DNA from: Pseudomonadota bacterium | Lineage (GTDB): Bacteria; Desulfobacterota; Binatia; UBA9968 | Reading direction: 5' to 3' | Length of the DNA stretch: 64,000 nt | Assembly (NCBI GenBank): GCA_021324155.1 | Contig: JAJPJQ010000049.1 | Coordinates: 1-64,000, forward strand | Shown: positions 45,923 through 54,055 of the stretch, one piece after another | Layout: each line of letters begins with the position of its first letter | How positions within the stretch are numbered: the stretch's first letter is position 1 | Notes under the pieces: generated by a model | What the model was told of the DNA's origin: nothing | The model's input: the letters and a program-made list of their open reading frames with translations, nothing else | Database searches by the model: none | Made by a program: the position numbers and the translations under genes

Positions 45923-46408
45923 TTATTGAAGCTGTTGCTGGACGGCATCGATCGCTTGGCGCGCTAGTGTGTACTTTGGCTCGATCGCGAGCGCTCGTTG
46001 GAACTCCTCGAGTGCCTTTTTGAGCATTCCTTTGCTCAAATAGACCCGCCCGAGATTGAAATGCGGATAGTGGTAGGCCTCGTAGCGGCGCGCGCGCGTC
46101 GCCCTCTCGAGCCAGGGGATCGCCTCATCCAGGCGACCGAGGCCGATAAGATAGGCCCCGATATCGTTGTAGGGGTTGCCGAAGTCGGGATCGACGGCGA
46201 TCGCCTTTTGACATTCGGCGATCGCTTCCTCGTATTTGCCCTGAAAGCTGTAGGTCCAGCCGAGAAAGGTATGCGCTTCGGCGGTGGGGCGGGACGCGAT
46301 CGACTCGCGGTAGAGGCGCACCGCTACGTCGAACTTCCCTTCCATCTGAAAGCGGTAGGCTTCGTGAAAGAGCCGGACCGCTTTTTCGAGGCTCTCTCGC
46401 TCGTCCAT
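45923..46408 (-). CDS. Tetratricopeptide-repeat protein
   Basis: 161 aa with about four TPR units (for example AHTFLGWTYSFQGKYEEAIAECQKAIAVDP and FNLGRVYLSKGMLKKALEEFQRALAIEP). No signal peptide. A generic protein-interaction scaffold; partner unknown. Lies downstream of a zinc-ribbon gene in the same direction. Confidence 0.85.
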   Translation of the reverse strand: MDERESLEKAVRLFHEAYRFQMEGKFDVAVRLYRESIASRPTAEAHTFLGWTYSFQGKYEEAIAECQKAIAVDPDFGNPYNDIGAYLIGLGRLDEAIPWLERATRARRYEAYHYPHFNLGRVYLSKGMLKKALEEFQRALAIEPKYTLARQAIDAVQQQLQ

Positions 46409-46412
46409 GGCT

Positions 46413-46601
46413 TTAGTTTTTTTTGAGCGGCGGCTCCGGCGTTACCCCGTGCTTTTTCAGCTCGCGCTCGGCGTCGCCGCGCTCGCCCGACTGGCGTCCG
46501 AGCGCTTCGTCACGGATGCGCTGCCGGCACGAGTCGCAGATGCCGCCCTGGAGCGTGCGCGCCTGGCCGCATACCATGCATTTTTTCGGCTCCGCCGCCA
46601 T
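46413..46601 (-). CDS. Small zinc-ribbon protein
   Basis: 62 aa. CMVCGQ and CDSC form a paired CxxC zinc site, followed by a charged tail. Frame is open to 46640, but the ATG at 46601 gives the compact domain. No family assigned. It sits 4 nt before the TPR gene. Confidence 0.6.
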   Translation of the reverse strand: MAAEPKKCMVCGQARTLQGGICDSCRQRIRDEALGRQSGERGDAERELKKHGVTPEPPLKKN

Positions 46602-46664
46602 CCCACTTATTGTACCCGAAAAGATCGCTTTGCCAAGCATATTCGTTCGGCGAAGCGAAAACCG

Positions 46665-47159
46665 TCAATCGGCGAGAATTTTTACTTGTGCGGGGTCTTC
46701 GAGAATCATTTCCAAGCCATATTGCGGGTGGTCTTTGACCTCGCCGGTGACCTGGATCTCTTTGCCTTCGAAACTTTTCGGCGCAAGGTTGCTTTGCTCG
46801 AAACGCTCGACGGCCGAGGCGAAGATCACGGCCGTGAACGCCGCACGCGACGGGCCGAAGTTGATGAAGTAAGTATTGCTCTTCGAGGATTTGCCGACGC
46901 GGTAGACGCGCCCGCGGATCTTCGCCTGCGCGCCGGCGAGCTCTTTGATCTTATCGACCTCGCGCGCCTGGACGACGTCGGACTCGGCGATGGGGGCAGG
47001 AGGCGGCGAGGCCGCCGTGACAACCGAGACCGGCGCGACCGCAGCCGGCGCCGTGGGATACCATCTCTGATAAAAAAAATGCACGAGAAAGCCGCCGGCG
47101 AAAGCGACGGCGATTACCGCGGGTACGACGGCCTTGCGCAGCAACTCCTTCGCGCTCAT
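46665..47159 (-). CDS. Membrane-anchored OB-fold (tRNA_anti-like) protein
   Basis: 164 aa. A short cytoplasmic N-terminus, one transmembrane helix (VVPAVIAVAFAGGFLVHFFY, about 11-30), a Pro/Ala linker, then an OB-fold-like domain: IRGRVYRVGKSSKSNTYFINFGPSRAAFTAVIFASAVERF and IQVTGEVKDHPQYGLEMILEDPAQV. Such domains occur as helix-hairpin-free nucleic-acid or ligand-binding modules in the periplasm. Overlaps the holA stop by ATGA. Confidence 0.75.
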   Translation of the reverse strand: MSAKELLRKAVVPAVIAVAFAGGFLVHFFYQRWYPTAPAAVAPVSVVTAASPPPAPIAESDVVQAREVDKIKELAGAQAKIRGRVYRVGKSSKSNTYFINFGPSRAAFTAVIFASAVERFEQSNLAPKSFEGKEIQVTGEVKDHPQYGLEMILEDPAQVKILAD

Positions 47160-48466
47160 TTTTCGCACAGACCGAGGATCAACCGCTCCATCGTAATGCG
47201 CGGCGAATGGTTGCTCGATTTGAGGCGGAGATCGGTCTCGTAGACGAGCTCCAAGTCGCGCGCGAGCTTCTTCGTGGTGAAGCTCTGCGCCTTGGAGACG
47301 GCGTGATAGGCCGCCTTCGGGTTCGACAGTATGCGCACGGTCTCTTCCGGCATGTTGCGCACGAGCTCGTCGGCGGACATGCGCTTTTTCGCGCGGCGCG
47401 TCTCCTGATCGATGAACTGGCGCGCGATAAGCAGTCGGCGGACGGAATGTGCGATCGGGCCCAGCAGCGCTAGCGGATGGCTCCCCTGCGCCATCAAGCG
47501 CGCGACCTGCGCTAGCGCGGCGACCGCGTTGCGCTCGCCGAGCGCATTGGTCATATCGAAGACCCACCCTTCGCCCTGGTCTATCACGACCGCCTCGACG
47601 TCCTCGGCACGGATCACCGGCGCCGCGCCAACATAGAGCAGGAGGTTTTCCACTTCCTGATGGAACGACCAGAGCTGCGTGCCGGCGCGCGCGAGCATCA
47701 TCTCCCGCGCCCGCGGCTCGATGCGCTTGCCGGCTTCCGTCACCCGGCGGTCGAGGAATTGCGCCAAGGTTACGGCGTCGATCTTGCCGGTGCGGTCGCG
47801 CTCGACCGCGAGATCGAGCGCCGCGCCCTTTTCGGCGAATTTCTTGTAGAGCCGCGTGCGGCGGTCGACGTGATCGGCACTCAGTAAAAGCACGCCCCAC
47901 ACCGGGGGGCCGCTGTCGAGCAGATCGGCCAGGCGGTCGACTTCGCCGCGCCCGCGGCGGATTTCCATATTCTGCGCGCGCGCATGCAGCAGAATCGCTT
48001 CCGCCGTGTCGCGCCCGCCCTCCCCGACAATGGCGGCGACTTCGGCCGCTTCGGCGCGCGGCTCGGCACGCTGCCAGCGATCCTGGGTCCAGCCTTCGAG
48101 ATTCAAGAGCTCGAGCAGCGCGCGCGCTGCGTCGTCCTTTTTACCGTCGTTCCAGAAACCGAGGATTTTCTCGCCGATCTCACCCTTGTTTTCGGCCGAC
48201 GCGAAATACGGCGCGTTCTCGACCCAGACGGCTTTGACCCCGGGAAAAAACGGCGCGGTCATGAGCGCGGCCTCGATCTGGTCCCATAGCGCGCTACGGC
48301 CGTCGAAGCGCTCGAGATTGAAGGCGCGGTTTTCCTCCGGCACGAGCGCATCGACGAGCGCCTGCGCCCCGCTCCGCACCTTGAAATCGTCGCCGTGAAG
48401 CAAGAGTAGCGGATGCGCGACGCCCTTGCGGATGTCGGATAGGATGGAGTCAACCGTAAGCTTCAT
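47156..48466 (-). CDS. holA: DNA polymerase III subunit delta
   Basis: 436 aa clamp-loader subunit that opens the beta clamp. HPLLLLHGDDFKVRSGAQALVDAL at the N-terminus, AFNLERFDG, APFFPGVKAVWVE, and the C-terminal domain (NALGERNAVAALAQVARLM...PLALLGPIAHSVRRLL) match HolA. It is about 90 residues longer than usual owing to an inserted helical stretch at about 110-200. Ends in ATGA shared with the next gene. Confidence 0.88.
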   Translation of the reverse strand: MKLTVDSILSDIRKGVAHPLLLLHGDDFKVRSGAQALVDALVPEENRAFNLERFDGRSALWDQIEAALMTAPFFPGVKAVWVENAPYFASAENKGEIGEKILGFWNDGKKDDAARALLELLNLEGWTQDRWQRAEPRAEAAEVAAIVGEGGRDTAEAILLHARAQNMEIRRGRGEVDRLADLLDSGPPVWGVLLLSADHVDRRTRLYKKFAEKGAALDLAVERDRTGKIDAVTLAQFLDRRVTEAGKRIEPRAREMMLARAGTQLWSFHQEVENLLLYVGAAPVIRAEDVEAVVIDQGEGWVFDMTNALGERNAVAALAQVARLMAQGSHPLALLGPIAHSVRRLLIARQFIDQETRRAKKRMSADELVRNMPEETVRILSNPKAAYHAVSKAQSFTTKKLARDLELVYETDLRLKSSNHSPRITMERLILGLCEK

Positions 48467-48479
48467 CGAAATGGGAATC

Positions 48480-48571
48480 AGGTTTCAAGTTGCAAGTTTC
48501 ACATTCTGATTAAATGCAGTGAGTAACCGCAACCTCTTTTCCTTGAAACTCGAAACCAAAACTTGAAACTA
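48480..48571. repeat. Heptad-built palindromic repeat, locus 2 (upstream of holA)
   Basis: Left arm AGGTTTC, AAGTTGC, AAGTTTC (48480-48500). Right arm, on the minus strand, AGTTTCA, AGTTTTG, GTTTCGA, GTTTCAA (48543-48570), with one base slipped in phase. About 40 nt lie between. Same RGTTTCR family as the locus at 2891. Confidence 0.75.
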
Positions 48572-48575
48572 TTTT

Positions 48576-48824
48576 TTATCGTCTCGGAACCCACATGCGA
48601 CTTTTTTCACTCCATATATAATCGGACTTCCAGACTTTCAGCCCGATGGTGAAGTTGCCGCCGGATTTCGTTACGAAGATTTTTTCTGTCGAGTGCGGAA
48701 TTTCGGTGCGCGCGATCAAATAGACGCGCTTGGCGATGCCCTTGTTCACGAGGATGCGGTCGCCGACCTGCATCTCCGGCTTCGGCTCGCGCCTGGGCTC
48801 TCTTCGGTGATCGCGTCTGCGCAT
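48576..48824 (-). CDS. Hypothetical small protein
   Basis: 82 aa with a very basic N-terminus (MRRRDHRREPRREPK) and a beta-rich remainder (GDRILVNKGIAKRVYLIARTEIP...GLKVWKSDYIWSEKSRMWVPRR). No signal peptide. An internal ATG at 48773 is an alternative start. No family recognised. Confidence 0.5.
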   Translation of the reverse strand: MRRRDHRREPRREPKPEMQVGDRILVNKGIAKRVYLIARTEIPHSTEKIFVTKSGGNFTIGLKVWKSDYIWSEKSRMWVPRR

Positions 48825-48871
48825 AGATGAAAATTAACATCGGCAATTCCGGCACGCAAACAGCGCCGCGC

Positions 48872-49828
48872 TCACCGCAGCTTAAGCTCCTTCTGGACTT
48901 CGACGAGCAGGGAAAAATCACGCAGCTGCGACAGCGGCACGCGCTTATCGGATTTGAGCTCCCTCAGCCGCGCGTCAACGGCGAATTGATAGGTCGCGTC
49001 GCTCACGCCGCCGTCGGCGCTGAACGACGGCAGGATCAAGTCGTACGATTCGCTCGCGACCTCCTTTGTCTGCTGCAGCCACCGGCCCATAATGGGCACG
49101 ACCTCTTCCTTGCGCTCGCGCACGACGCGGAGCCCGCGGACGATCGCGCGCACAACGCGCTTCGCCTAATCTCTATGCTCTTTCAGGCGCTGGTCGGTGA
49201 TCGAGATCGCCGAGATCGGGCTGCCGACCTTTAAGTCCTTCGGCCCGCCGACGATGTTATATGCCTCGCGCTGGAGCCGGATCGGCCCGGGCGGCGACAC
49301 GCAGACCGCGTCGACGAGGCCTTTTTTCAGCATCTCGACGCGCACGGGCTCGTCGGCGCCGAGCGTGACCATCCGCACGTCTTTCATATCGAGGCCCTTC
49401 GCGTGCAGGATCGCCTCAGCCGCGAGATAATCCGAGCCGCCGATTCGCTGCGTCCCGAGCCGCTTGCCTTTCAAGTCGGCGATCGTCTTGATCTCCGGCC
49501 GCGCGACGATGTGGTGCAGCGGCTTTTCCGTCAAAACGGCGAGTTGCTTGAACGGCATGCCCTGGAGCGCCGCGGTCATGATGTTGCCGAATGTGAGCGT
49601 GTATTGAATGTCGCCGTTCATCATCGCCGGCACGGAGATCTGGCTGCGCATCTGCACCAGCACCGGCTCCATGCCCTCGTCGCGGAAGAACCCTTTCACC
49701 GCCGCAACTTCCGCCGGCAGAAAGGCGTACGTCCGGCTTGAATAAGAGATCAGAACTGTCTCGGCCGCGAAAATCGGCGGTTGCAAAACGGCGCAAAGTA
49801 GCAGCGCGGCCAACGTGATGCGTTTCAT
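48872..49828 (-). pseudogene. NMT1/SsuA-type ABC solute-binding protein, broken by an in-frame amber codon
   Basis: A 319-codon frame that would encode a complete periplasmic binding protein. It has a signal peptide (MKRITLAALLLCAVLQPPIF...A), ISYSSRTYAFLPAEVAAVKGFF, LKGKRLGTQRIGGSDYLAAEAILHAKGL, and C-terminal GVSDATYQFAVDARLREL. A TAG at 49166-49168 interrupts it after KEHRD. Reading resumes in the same frame as AKRVVRAIVRGLRVVRE, so a single substitution is enough to explain it. Intact paralogues are at 54056 and 61956. Confidence 0.82.
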
Positions 49829-49966
49829 CGGCGATGCTCCTCGTTGTAGACGGCAAGCTACCATGAAGCCGCCTCGCGGCCAATCGCTTCCATCAGCTTG
49901 ACAATCCCGGCCGCCGCTCCTATAGGTGAGGGTCTTGTACCTTCGAAAACTTCGTGGAGGATGCCG

Positions 49967-50914
49967 ATGCGATTCGTCACGTTCATAAAAAACAATCAGC
50001 AGCGCCTAGGCCTCATGGCCGGCGATGACCAGGTGATCGACTTGGCAGAACTCAACCGGCGCTACATGAAAGCCGGCGCCGCGCCTTATTTGAGCGGCAT
50101 GCAGGAGTTCATCGAGGCGGGCGGCGCCGCCGTCGCGTTGGCCAAGAAGGCGGCGAAGTACGTCGACGGCCGCGACGAGGACGGGCAGAAGAAGCTCCGA
50201 CAGGGCGGCGCGCTGTACAAAGCGAGTCAGGTGAAAATCATCTCGCCGATTCCGCGGCCGGCGAAGAACGTCGTGCTCCTCGGCGTCAATTACAAGGAGC
50301 ACATCGAGGAAGGCGCGCGGGCGCGCTCAATCGAGCTCAAGTATCCCGAAGCCCCGGTCTTCTTCACCAAGCCGAAGACATCGGTCATCGGCCACATGGG
50401 CAAAGTCGTCCACTGGAAGGCAACCGAGAAACTCGACTACGAAGTCGAACTCGCCGTCGTTATGGGCCGCAAGGGCCGCGATATCCCGAAGGACAAAGTC
50501 TACGACTATATCGTCGGCTACACGATCTGCCTCGACATGACCGCGCGCGACCTGCAGCGCAAGCACGGCCAGTGGTTCAAGGGCAAGTCGCTCGACACCT
50601 ATTGCCCGCTCGGGCCATGGATCGTGCACAAGAGCGCGCTCCCGAATCCGCAGGAGCTGCGGCTCATCTGCCGCGTCAACGGCGAAACGATGCAGGACGA
50701 CCGGACCTCTAACATGATCTTTGACATCGCGACGACGATCGAGGCGCTGTCGGCCGGCATGACGCTCGAGCCCGGCGAGATCATCAGCACCGGCACGCCG
50801 TCGGGCGTCGGGTTCGCCCGCGTCCCGCCGTTTTTCTTGAAGCCCGGCGACAAAGTCGAGGCGGACATCGAGAGCATCGGCGTGCTGCAGGTCGAGATCG
50901 CAGCGGCGCCATAA
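49967..50914 (+). CDS. Fumarylacetoacetate hydrolase family protein
   Basis: 315 aa. N-terminal domain (MRFVTFIKNNQQRLGL), then the FAH core: NVVLLGVNYKEHIEE, APVFFTKPKTSVIGH, DYEVELAVVMGRKGRDI (metal Glu pair), GYTICLDMTARDLQ, GKSLDTYCPLGPWIV and ISTGTPSGVGFARVPP. Likely hydrolyses or decarboxylates a 2-oxo or acylpyruvate product of aromatic degradation. The second ATG (49967) is chosen since GGAGG is 6 nt upstream. Confidence 0.92.
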   Translation: MRFVTFIKNNQQRLGLMAGDDQVIDLAELNRRYMKAGAAPYLSGMQEFIEAGGAAVALAKKAAKYVDGRDEDGQKKLRQGGALYKASQVKIISPIPRPAKNVVLLGVNYKEHIEEGARARSIELKYPEAPVFFTKPKTSVIGHMGKVVHWKATEKLDYEVELAVVMGRKGRDIPKDKVYDYIVGYTICLDMTARDLQRKHGQWFKGKSLDTYCPLGPWIVHKSALPNPQELRLICRVNGETMQDDRTSNMIFDIATTIEALSAGMTLEPGEIISTGTPSGVGFARVPPFFLKPGDKVEADIESIGVLQVEIAAAP

Positions 50915-50928
50915 GGCACACGTCTGCT

Positions 50929-50979
50929 AGTTTCAGTTTGCACGGGGCTTGAAACTCAACACCTGAAACTAGAAACTTA
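50929..50979. repeat. Heptad-built palindromic repeat, locus 3 (FAH/amrB junction)
   Basis: Left arm AGTTTCA, GTTTGCA (50929-50942). Right arm, on the minus strand, AAGTTTC, TAGTTTC, AGGTGTT, GAGTTTC (about 50951-50978). The shortest copy; it fills the spacer between the FAH gene and amrB. Confidence 0.7.
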
Positions 50980-50983
50980 CGTG

Positions 50984-51829
50984 ATGGAGCGCGTGCGGCC
51001 TGCTGCCGTGGCGGGCTCGTTCTATCCCGCCGATGCCGAAGAGTTGAGCGCACTGCTCGACGAATGCTTCGACGCTCACCCGCTCGGCCCTCAAGGAAAC
51101 CGCTCCCCTACGCGTTCGCTTCTCGGCGGCATGGCGCCGCACGCCGGCTATATGTACTCCGGCCCGTGTGCGGCGCATCTTTATTCCCGCATCGATACAG
51201 CCGCCGGACTCGCGATTGTCGTCGGCGTGAATCATCGCGGGCGCGGCGCCCGCGCCGCTTTGAGCCCGGCGGAGTTCTGGGAGACGCCGCTCGGCCGCGT
51301 TCCGATCGACCGTGAAGCCGGCGACTGTCTCCGTGGCGAAGTCGATTTTCTCAGTGTCGACGAGCGCGCGCATCGTGACGAGCACAGCATTGAAGTCCAG
51401 CTGCCGTTCCTGCAGACACTCCTGGACGAATTCACTTTTTTACCGATCAGCCTCGCGCATGTCTCCGAGGACGAATGCCGCCGGCTCGGCGAGGCGCTGG
51501 CGCGGCTCTATGAGGCGCAAACTGCTGCCGGCCAGAAGGTGCTGCTCGTCGCGAGCAGCGACTTGAACCATTATCGCTCACCCGCGGAGACCGAGCGCCT
51601 GGACGGCCTCGCGCTGGAAAGTATCCTCGCGCTCGACCCGGCCGGTCTGCTTCACACCGTCGCGGAAAATCGCATCACGATGTGCGGCGCCGCGCCCACC
51701 GCGGTGATGCTCTTCGCTGCGGCGGAGCTCGGCGCGAAGCAATCGCGTCTTCTCAAGCACTGTCACTCGGGCGACGCCAAGCCGATGGACGAGGTCGTCG
51801 GTTATGCGAGCGTCGCCATCGAAGTTTGA
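50984..51829 (+). CDS. amrB: AmmeMemoRadiSam system protein B (MEMO1 family)
   Basis: 281 aa. PAAVAGSFYPADAEEL, GGMAPHAGYMYSGPCAAH (metal-like His), VVGVNHRGRG, EHSIEVQLPFLQ and LVASSDLNHY are MEMO hallmarks. In bacteria AmrB occurs with AmmeCR1 and a radical SAM protein in a poorly understood system; neither partner is next to it here. ATG 50984 follows immediately on the repeat. Confidence 0.92.
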   Translation: MERVRPAAVAGSFYPADAEELSALLDECFDAHPLGPQGNRSPTRSLLGGMAPHAGYMYSGPCAAHLYSRIDTAAGLAIVVGVNHRGRGARAALSPAEFWETPLGRVPIDREAGDCLRGEVDFLSVDERAHRDEHSIEVQLPFLQTLLDEFTFLPISLAHVSEDECRRLGEALARLYEAQTAAGQKVLLVASSDLNHYRSPAETERLDGLALESILALDPAGLLHTVAENRITMCGAAPTAVMLFAAAELGAKQSRLLKHCHSGDAKPMDEVVGYASVAIEV

Positions 51830-51853
51830 CTTGCCCGGACCCATTTGTTAGGT

Positions 51854-51964
51854 GTGATCTTGATGCTAGGGGTGTCCGTCGAGGCGGACTGAGAGCCCGA
51901 AAACATCGGGCAACCCTCCGAACCTGATCCGGATGACACCGGCGTAGGGAAGCGCGAGAGTCAC
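51854..51964 (+). promoter_or_regulatory. Thiamine pyrophosphate (TPP) riboswitch
   Basis: The THI-box core is clear: AGGGGTG (51868-51874), CTGAGA (51889-51894), and AACCTGATCCGGATGACACC followed by GGCGTAGGGAA (51921-51951). An extended P1 (GTGATCTTG, 51854-51862, with GAGAGTCAC, 51956-51964) closes the aptamer. The last P1 bases overlap an anti-terminator arm (ACGGTC, 51963-51968), so ligand binding should favour the downstream terminator. It controls thiS-thiG-thiE. Confidence 0.95.
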
Positions 51965-51991
51965 GGTCCCGTAGTTTGGGGACGAGCTTAG

Positions 51992-52042
51992 ACCGTATTC
52001 CCTGGCCAGACGCTGGCCGAGTTGAATACGGTTTTTTATTTT
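51992..52042 (+). terminator. Riboswitch-controlled intrinsic terminator before thiS
   Basis: ACCGTATTC (51992-52000) pairs with GAATACGGT (52024-52032) around an inner GGCCAG-ACG-CTGGCC hairpin, followed by TTTTTTATTTT. The alternative anti-terminator pairs ACGGTC (51963-51968) with GACCGT (51991-51996). The thiS ATG is directly after the U-tract, leaving no Shine-Dalgarno. Confidence 0.9.
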
Positions 52043-52043
52043 C

Positions 52044-52244
52044 ATGCTGGTTCAGATCAACGGCGAGAAAAAAGAGATCGAAAACGGACTCAGCGTCGCA
52101 CAGCTGCTCGACGCGCTCGGCATCCGGTCCGGACGGGTGGTGGTCGAACTCAACCGCGACATCGTCGCGCGCGCCGCGCACGAGGAAACATTTTTAAAGG
52201 AAGGAGACGCCGTCGAGATTGTGCATTTCGTCGGCGGCGGATAA
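52044..52244 (+). CDS. thiS: Sulfur carrier protein ThiS
   Basis: 66 aa ubiquitin-like protein ending in the Gly-Gly tail (VHFVGGG) that carries thiocarboxylate sulfur for the thiazole ring. [18 protein letters not shown] at the start is typical. First gene of the thiamine operon. No ribosome binding site is evident upstream because the terminator U-tract abuts the ATG. Confidence 0.93.
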   Translation: MLVQINGEKKEIENGLSVAQLLDALGIRSGRVVVELNRDIVARAAHEETFLKEGDAVEIVHFVGGG

Positions 52245-52254
52245 GAGGTCTTTT

Positions 52255-53028
52255 ATGAACGATGCGTTCAAATTAGGAGACAAGACGTACCGCTCGCGCC
52301 TCATCGTCGGCACCGGGAAATATAAGGATTTCGAGGAGACGAAAAAGGCGATCGAGGCCTCGGGCGCCGAGATCGTGACCGTCGCGGTTAGGCGCGTCAA
52401 CATCACGGATCCGAACAAGGAAAATCTGCTCGATTATCTCGATCCTAAAAAATTCACGATTCTCCCCAACACCGCAGGCTGCTATACCGCGGACGACGCC
52501 GTGCGCACCTGCCGGCTCGCGCGCGAAGCGGGGGTCGGCAATCTCGTCAAGCTCGAAGTGATCGGCGACGACCGTACGCTCTTTCCCGACATTCCAGCCA
52601 CACTCGACGCAGCGCGGCAGCTGATCAAGGAAGGCTTCGTCGTGCTGCCTTACATCCACGACGATCCGGTCACGGCAAAGAAGCTTCAGGAGATGGGCTG
52701 CGCGGCCGTGATGCCCCTCGCGGCGCCGATCGGCTCCGGCCTCGGCATCCGCAACCCCTACAACATCCGTATCATTCTCGAGCACGCGACGGTGCCGGTC
52801 ATCGTCGACGCCGGTGTCGGCACGGCCTCCGACGCGGCGGTCGCTATGGAGATCGGCTGCGACGGCGTCTTGATGAACACGGCGATCGCCGGCGCGCGCG
52901 AGCCGATCCTCATGGCGGAGGCGATGCGGCTTGCGGTCGATGCCGGTCGCAAGGCGTTTCTCGCCGGGCGCATCCAGAAAAAACTCTACGCGACCGCGTC
53001 CAGCCCGCTGGAAGGCGTCCTCGGCTAA
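52255..53028 (+). CDS. thiG: Thiazole synthase
   Basis: 257 aa TIM barrel. [37 protein letters not shown] (Schiff-base region with VAVRR), [44 protein letters not shown] and [27 protein letters not shown] are hallmarks. It condenses DXP, dehydroglycine and ThiS-COSH. Start ATG 52255 with AAGAGG at about 6 nt; the next gene starts directly after its stop. Confidence 0.97.
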   Translation: MNDAFKLGDKTYRSRLIVGTGKYKDFEETKKAIEASGAEIVTVAVRRVNITDPNKENLLDYLDPKKFTILPNTAGCYTADDAVRTCRLAREAGVGNLVKLEVIGDDRTLFPDIPATLDAARQLIKEGFVVLPYIHDDPVTAKKLQEMGCAAVMPLAAPIGSGLGIRNPYNIRIILEHATVPVIVDAGVGTASDAAVAMEIGCDGVLMNTAIAGAREPILMAEAMRLAVDAGRKAFLAGRIQKKLYATASSPLEGVLG

Positions 53029-53667
53029 GTGCCGCGCCCCGATTTCGACCTTTATCTGGTCACAGACCGCACGCTAACAGGCGGGCGCGATCTCGTCGAG
53101 GTCGTCGAGCAGGCGCTGATTGGCGGCGTCAAATCCGTCCAGCTGCGCGAGAAGGATCTCGGCGGCGCAGAGCTTTTTCATCTCGCCGAGAGGCTTAAAG
53201 CTGCTTGCGCGCGCCATGGCGCCCGCCTTTTCATCAACGACCGCGTCGACGTCGCGCTCGCCGTCGACGCCGACGGCGTCCAGCTCGGCGCCTCCTCGAT
53301 GCCGGTCGGCGCGGCGCGCGCGCTTTTAGGCGAAGAAAAATTCGTCGGCGCGTCGGTCCATACGCTCGAAGAAGCGCGAGCGGCGGCGCGCGCCGCCGCG
53401 GACTTCCTCCTTTTCGGACCGGTCTATTTCACGCCGTCGAAGGCCGCCTACGGCGCGCCGCAAGGTTTCGAGAAACTGAAGGAAGTAGTGGAAAAAATTT
53501 CGATTCCCGTTTATGCTATCGGCGGTATATCGAAGGAGAACGTCGAATCGACAAGGCAGACCGGTGCCCGAGGCGCGGCTTTGATCTCGGCGATCATTGC
53601 CGCGCCGGATCCTGCGGCGGCGGCGAAAGTGATTTTACGGCGGCTTAAGACGAACCCCGACGAATGA
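53029..53667 (+). CDS. thiE: Thiamine-phosphate synthase
   Basis: 212 aa TIM barrel. YLVTDRTLTGGRDLVEVVEQALIGGVKSVQLREKD, FINDRVDVALAVDADGVQLGASSMPV, GASVHTLEEA, FGPVYFTPSKAAYGAP and YAIGGISKENV are characteristic. Joins HMP-PP and thiazole phosphate. Starts at GTG 53029 immediately after the thiG TAA; its stop overlaps the next gene (ATGA). Confidence 0.96.
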   Translation: MPRPDFDLYLVTDRTLTGGRDLVEVVEQALIGGVKSVQLREKDLGGAELFHLAERLKAACARHGARLFINDRVDVALAVDADGVQLGASSMPVGAARALLGEEKFVGASVHTLEEARAAARAAADFLLFGPVYFTPSKAAYGAPQGFEKLKEVVEKISIPVYAIGGISKENVESTRQTGARGAALISAIIAAPDPAAAAKVILRRLKTNPDE

Positions 53668-53969
53668 ACGAGAGCGCGACGGAAGCCCTAACCTACCTGC
53701 AGGACAACGTCCTCCTTGCGCTCTTTATCGCGTTCGTCGTGGGCTTTCTAGCGAGCAAGACCGTAGCGCAGTCGGGCAAATCGAATTTCGCCCTTTACTT
53801 GATCGTCGGCGCGTTAGGAAGCTTCGTGGGGCAGTTCGGCGTCCGGTACATCGGCCTGCAGCCGATCCTCGATCAAGTTGCCGGCATGGCGCTGCTCTTC
53901 GATGTCCTGATCGCGTACCTCGGCTCCTTCATCGTCGCCGCGCTCGTGCACATGTTCAAACCGATGTAA
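53664..53969 (+). CDS. Small membrane protein, transglycosylase-associated (YeaQ-like) family
   Basis: 101 aa with three transmembrane helices (about 17-35, 42-60, 75-97). The helix-gly pattern FVVGFLASKTVAQSGKSNFALYLIVGALGSFVGQFGV is like GlsB/YeaQ/YmgE proteins, though divergent. ATGA overlap with thiE and zero-gap junction with tRNA-Thr place it at the end of the thiamine transcript. Function unknown. Confidence 0.7.
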   Translation: MNESATEALTYLQDNVLLALFIAFVVGFLASKTVAQSGKSNFALYLIVGALGSFVGQFGVRYIGLQPILDQVAGMALLFDVLIAYLGSFIVAALVHMFKPM

Positions 53970-54045
53970 GCCACCCTAGCTCAGTTGGTAGAGCAGCTGA
54001 TTCGTAATCAGCAGGTCGCCGGTTCGAGTCCGGCGGGTGGCTCCA
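53970..54045 (+). tRNA. tRNA-Thr (anticodon CGT)
   Basis: Full cloverleaf: acceptor GCCACCC/GGGTGGC, D arm GCTCAGTTGGTAGAGC, anticodon arm GCTGA-TTCGTAA-TCAGC with anticodon CGT at 54003-54005, T arm GCCGG-TTCGAGT-CCGGC, discriminator T and encoded CCA. It reads ACG (threonine). It begins on the base after the preceding stop codon, and a T-run (GTTTTTTC) follows. Confidence 0.98.
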
Positions 54046-54055
54046 GTTTTTTCAG

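Noticed and set aside
45704-45923. Frameshift or truncation of the carboxypeptidase N-terminus
   Set aside because: The upstream region is in frame and encodes a complete signal peptide; a CTG start explains it without a lesion.
49166-49168. Amber codon as a pyrrolysine or other recoded residue
   Set aside because: No recoding structure or pyl genes are visible and the residue falls in an unremarkable loop of a binding protein; nonsense mutation is simpler.
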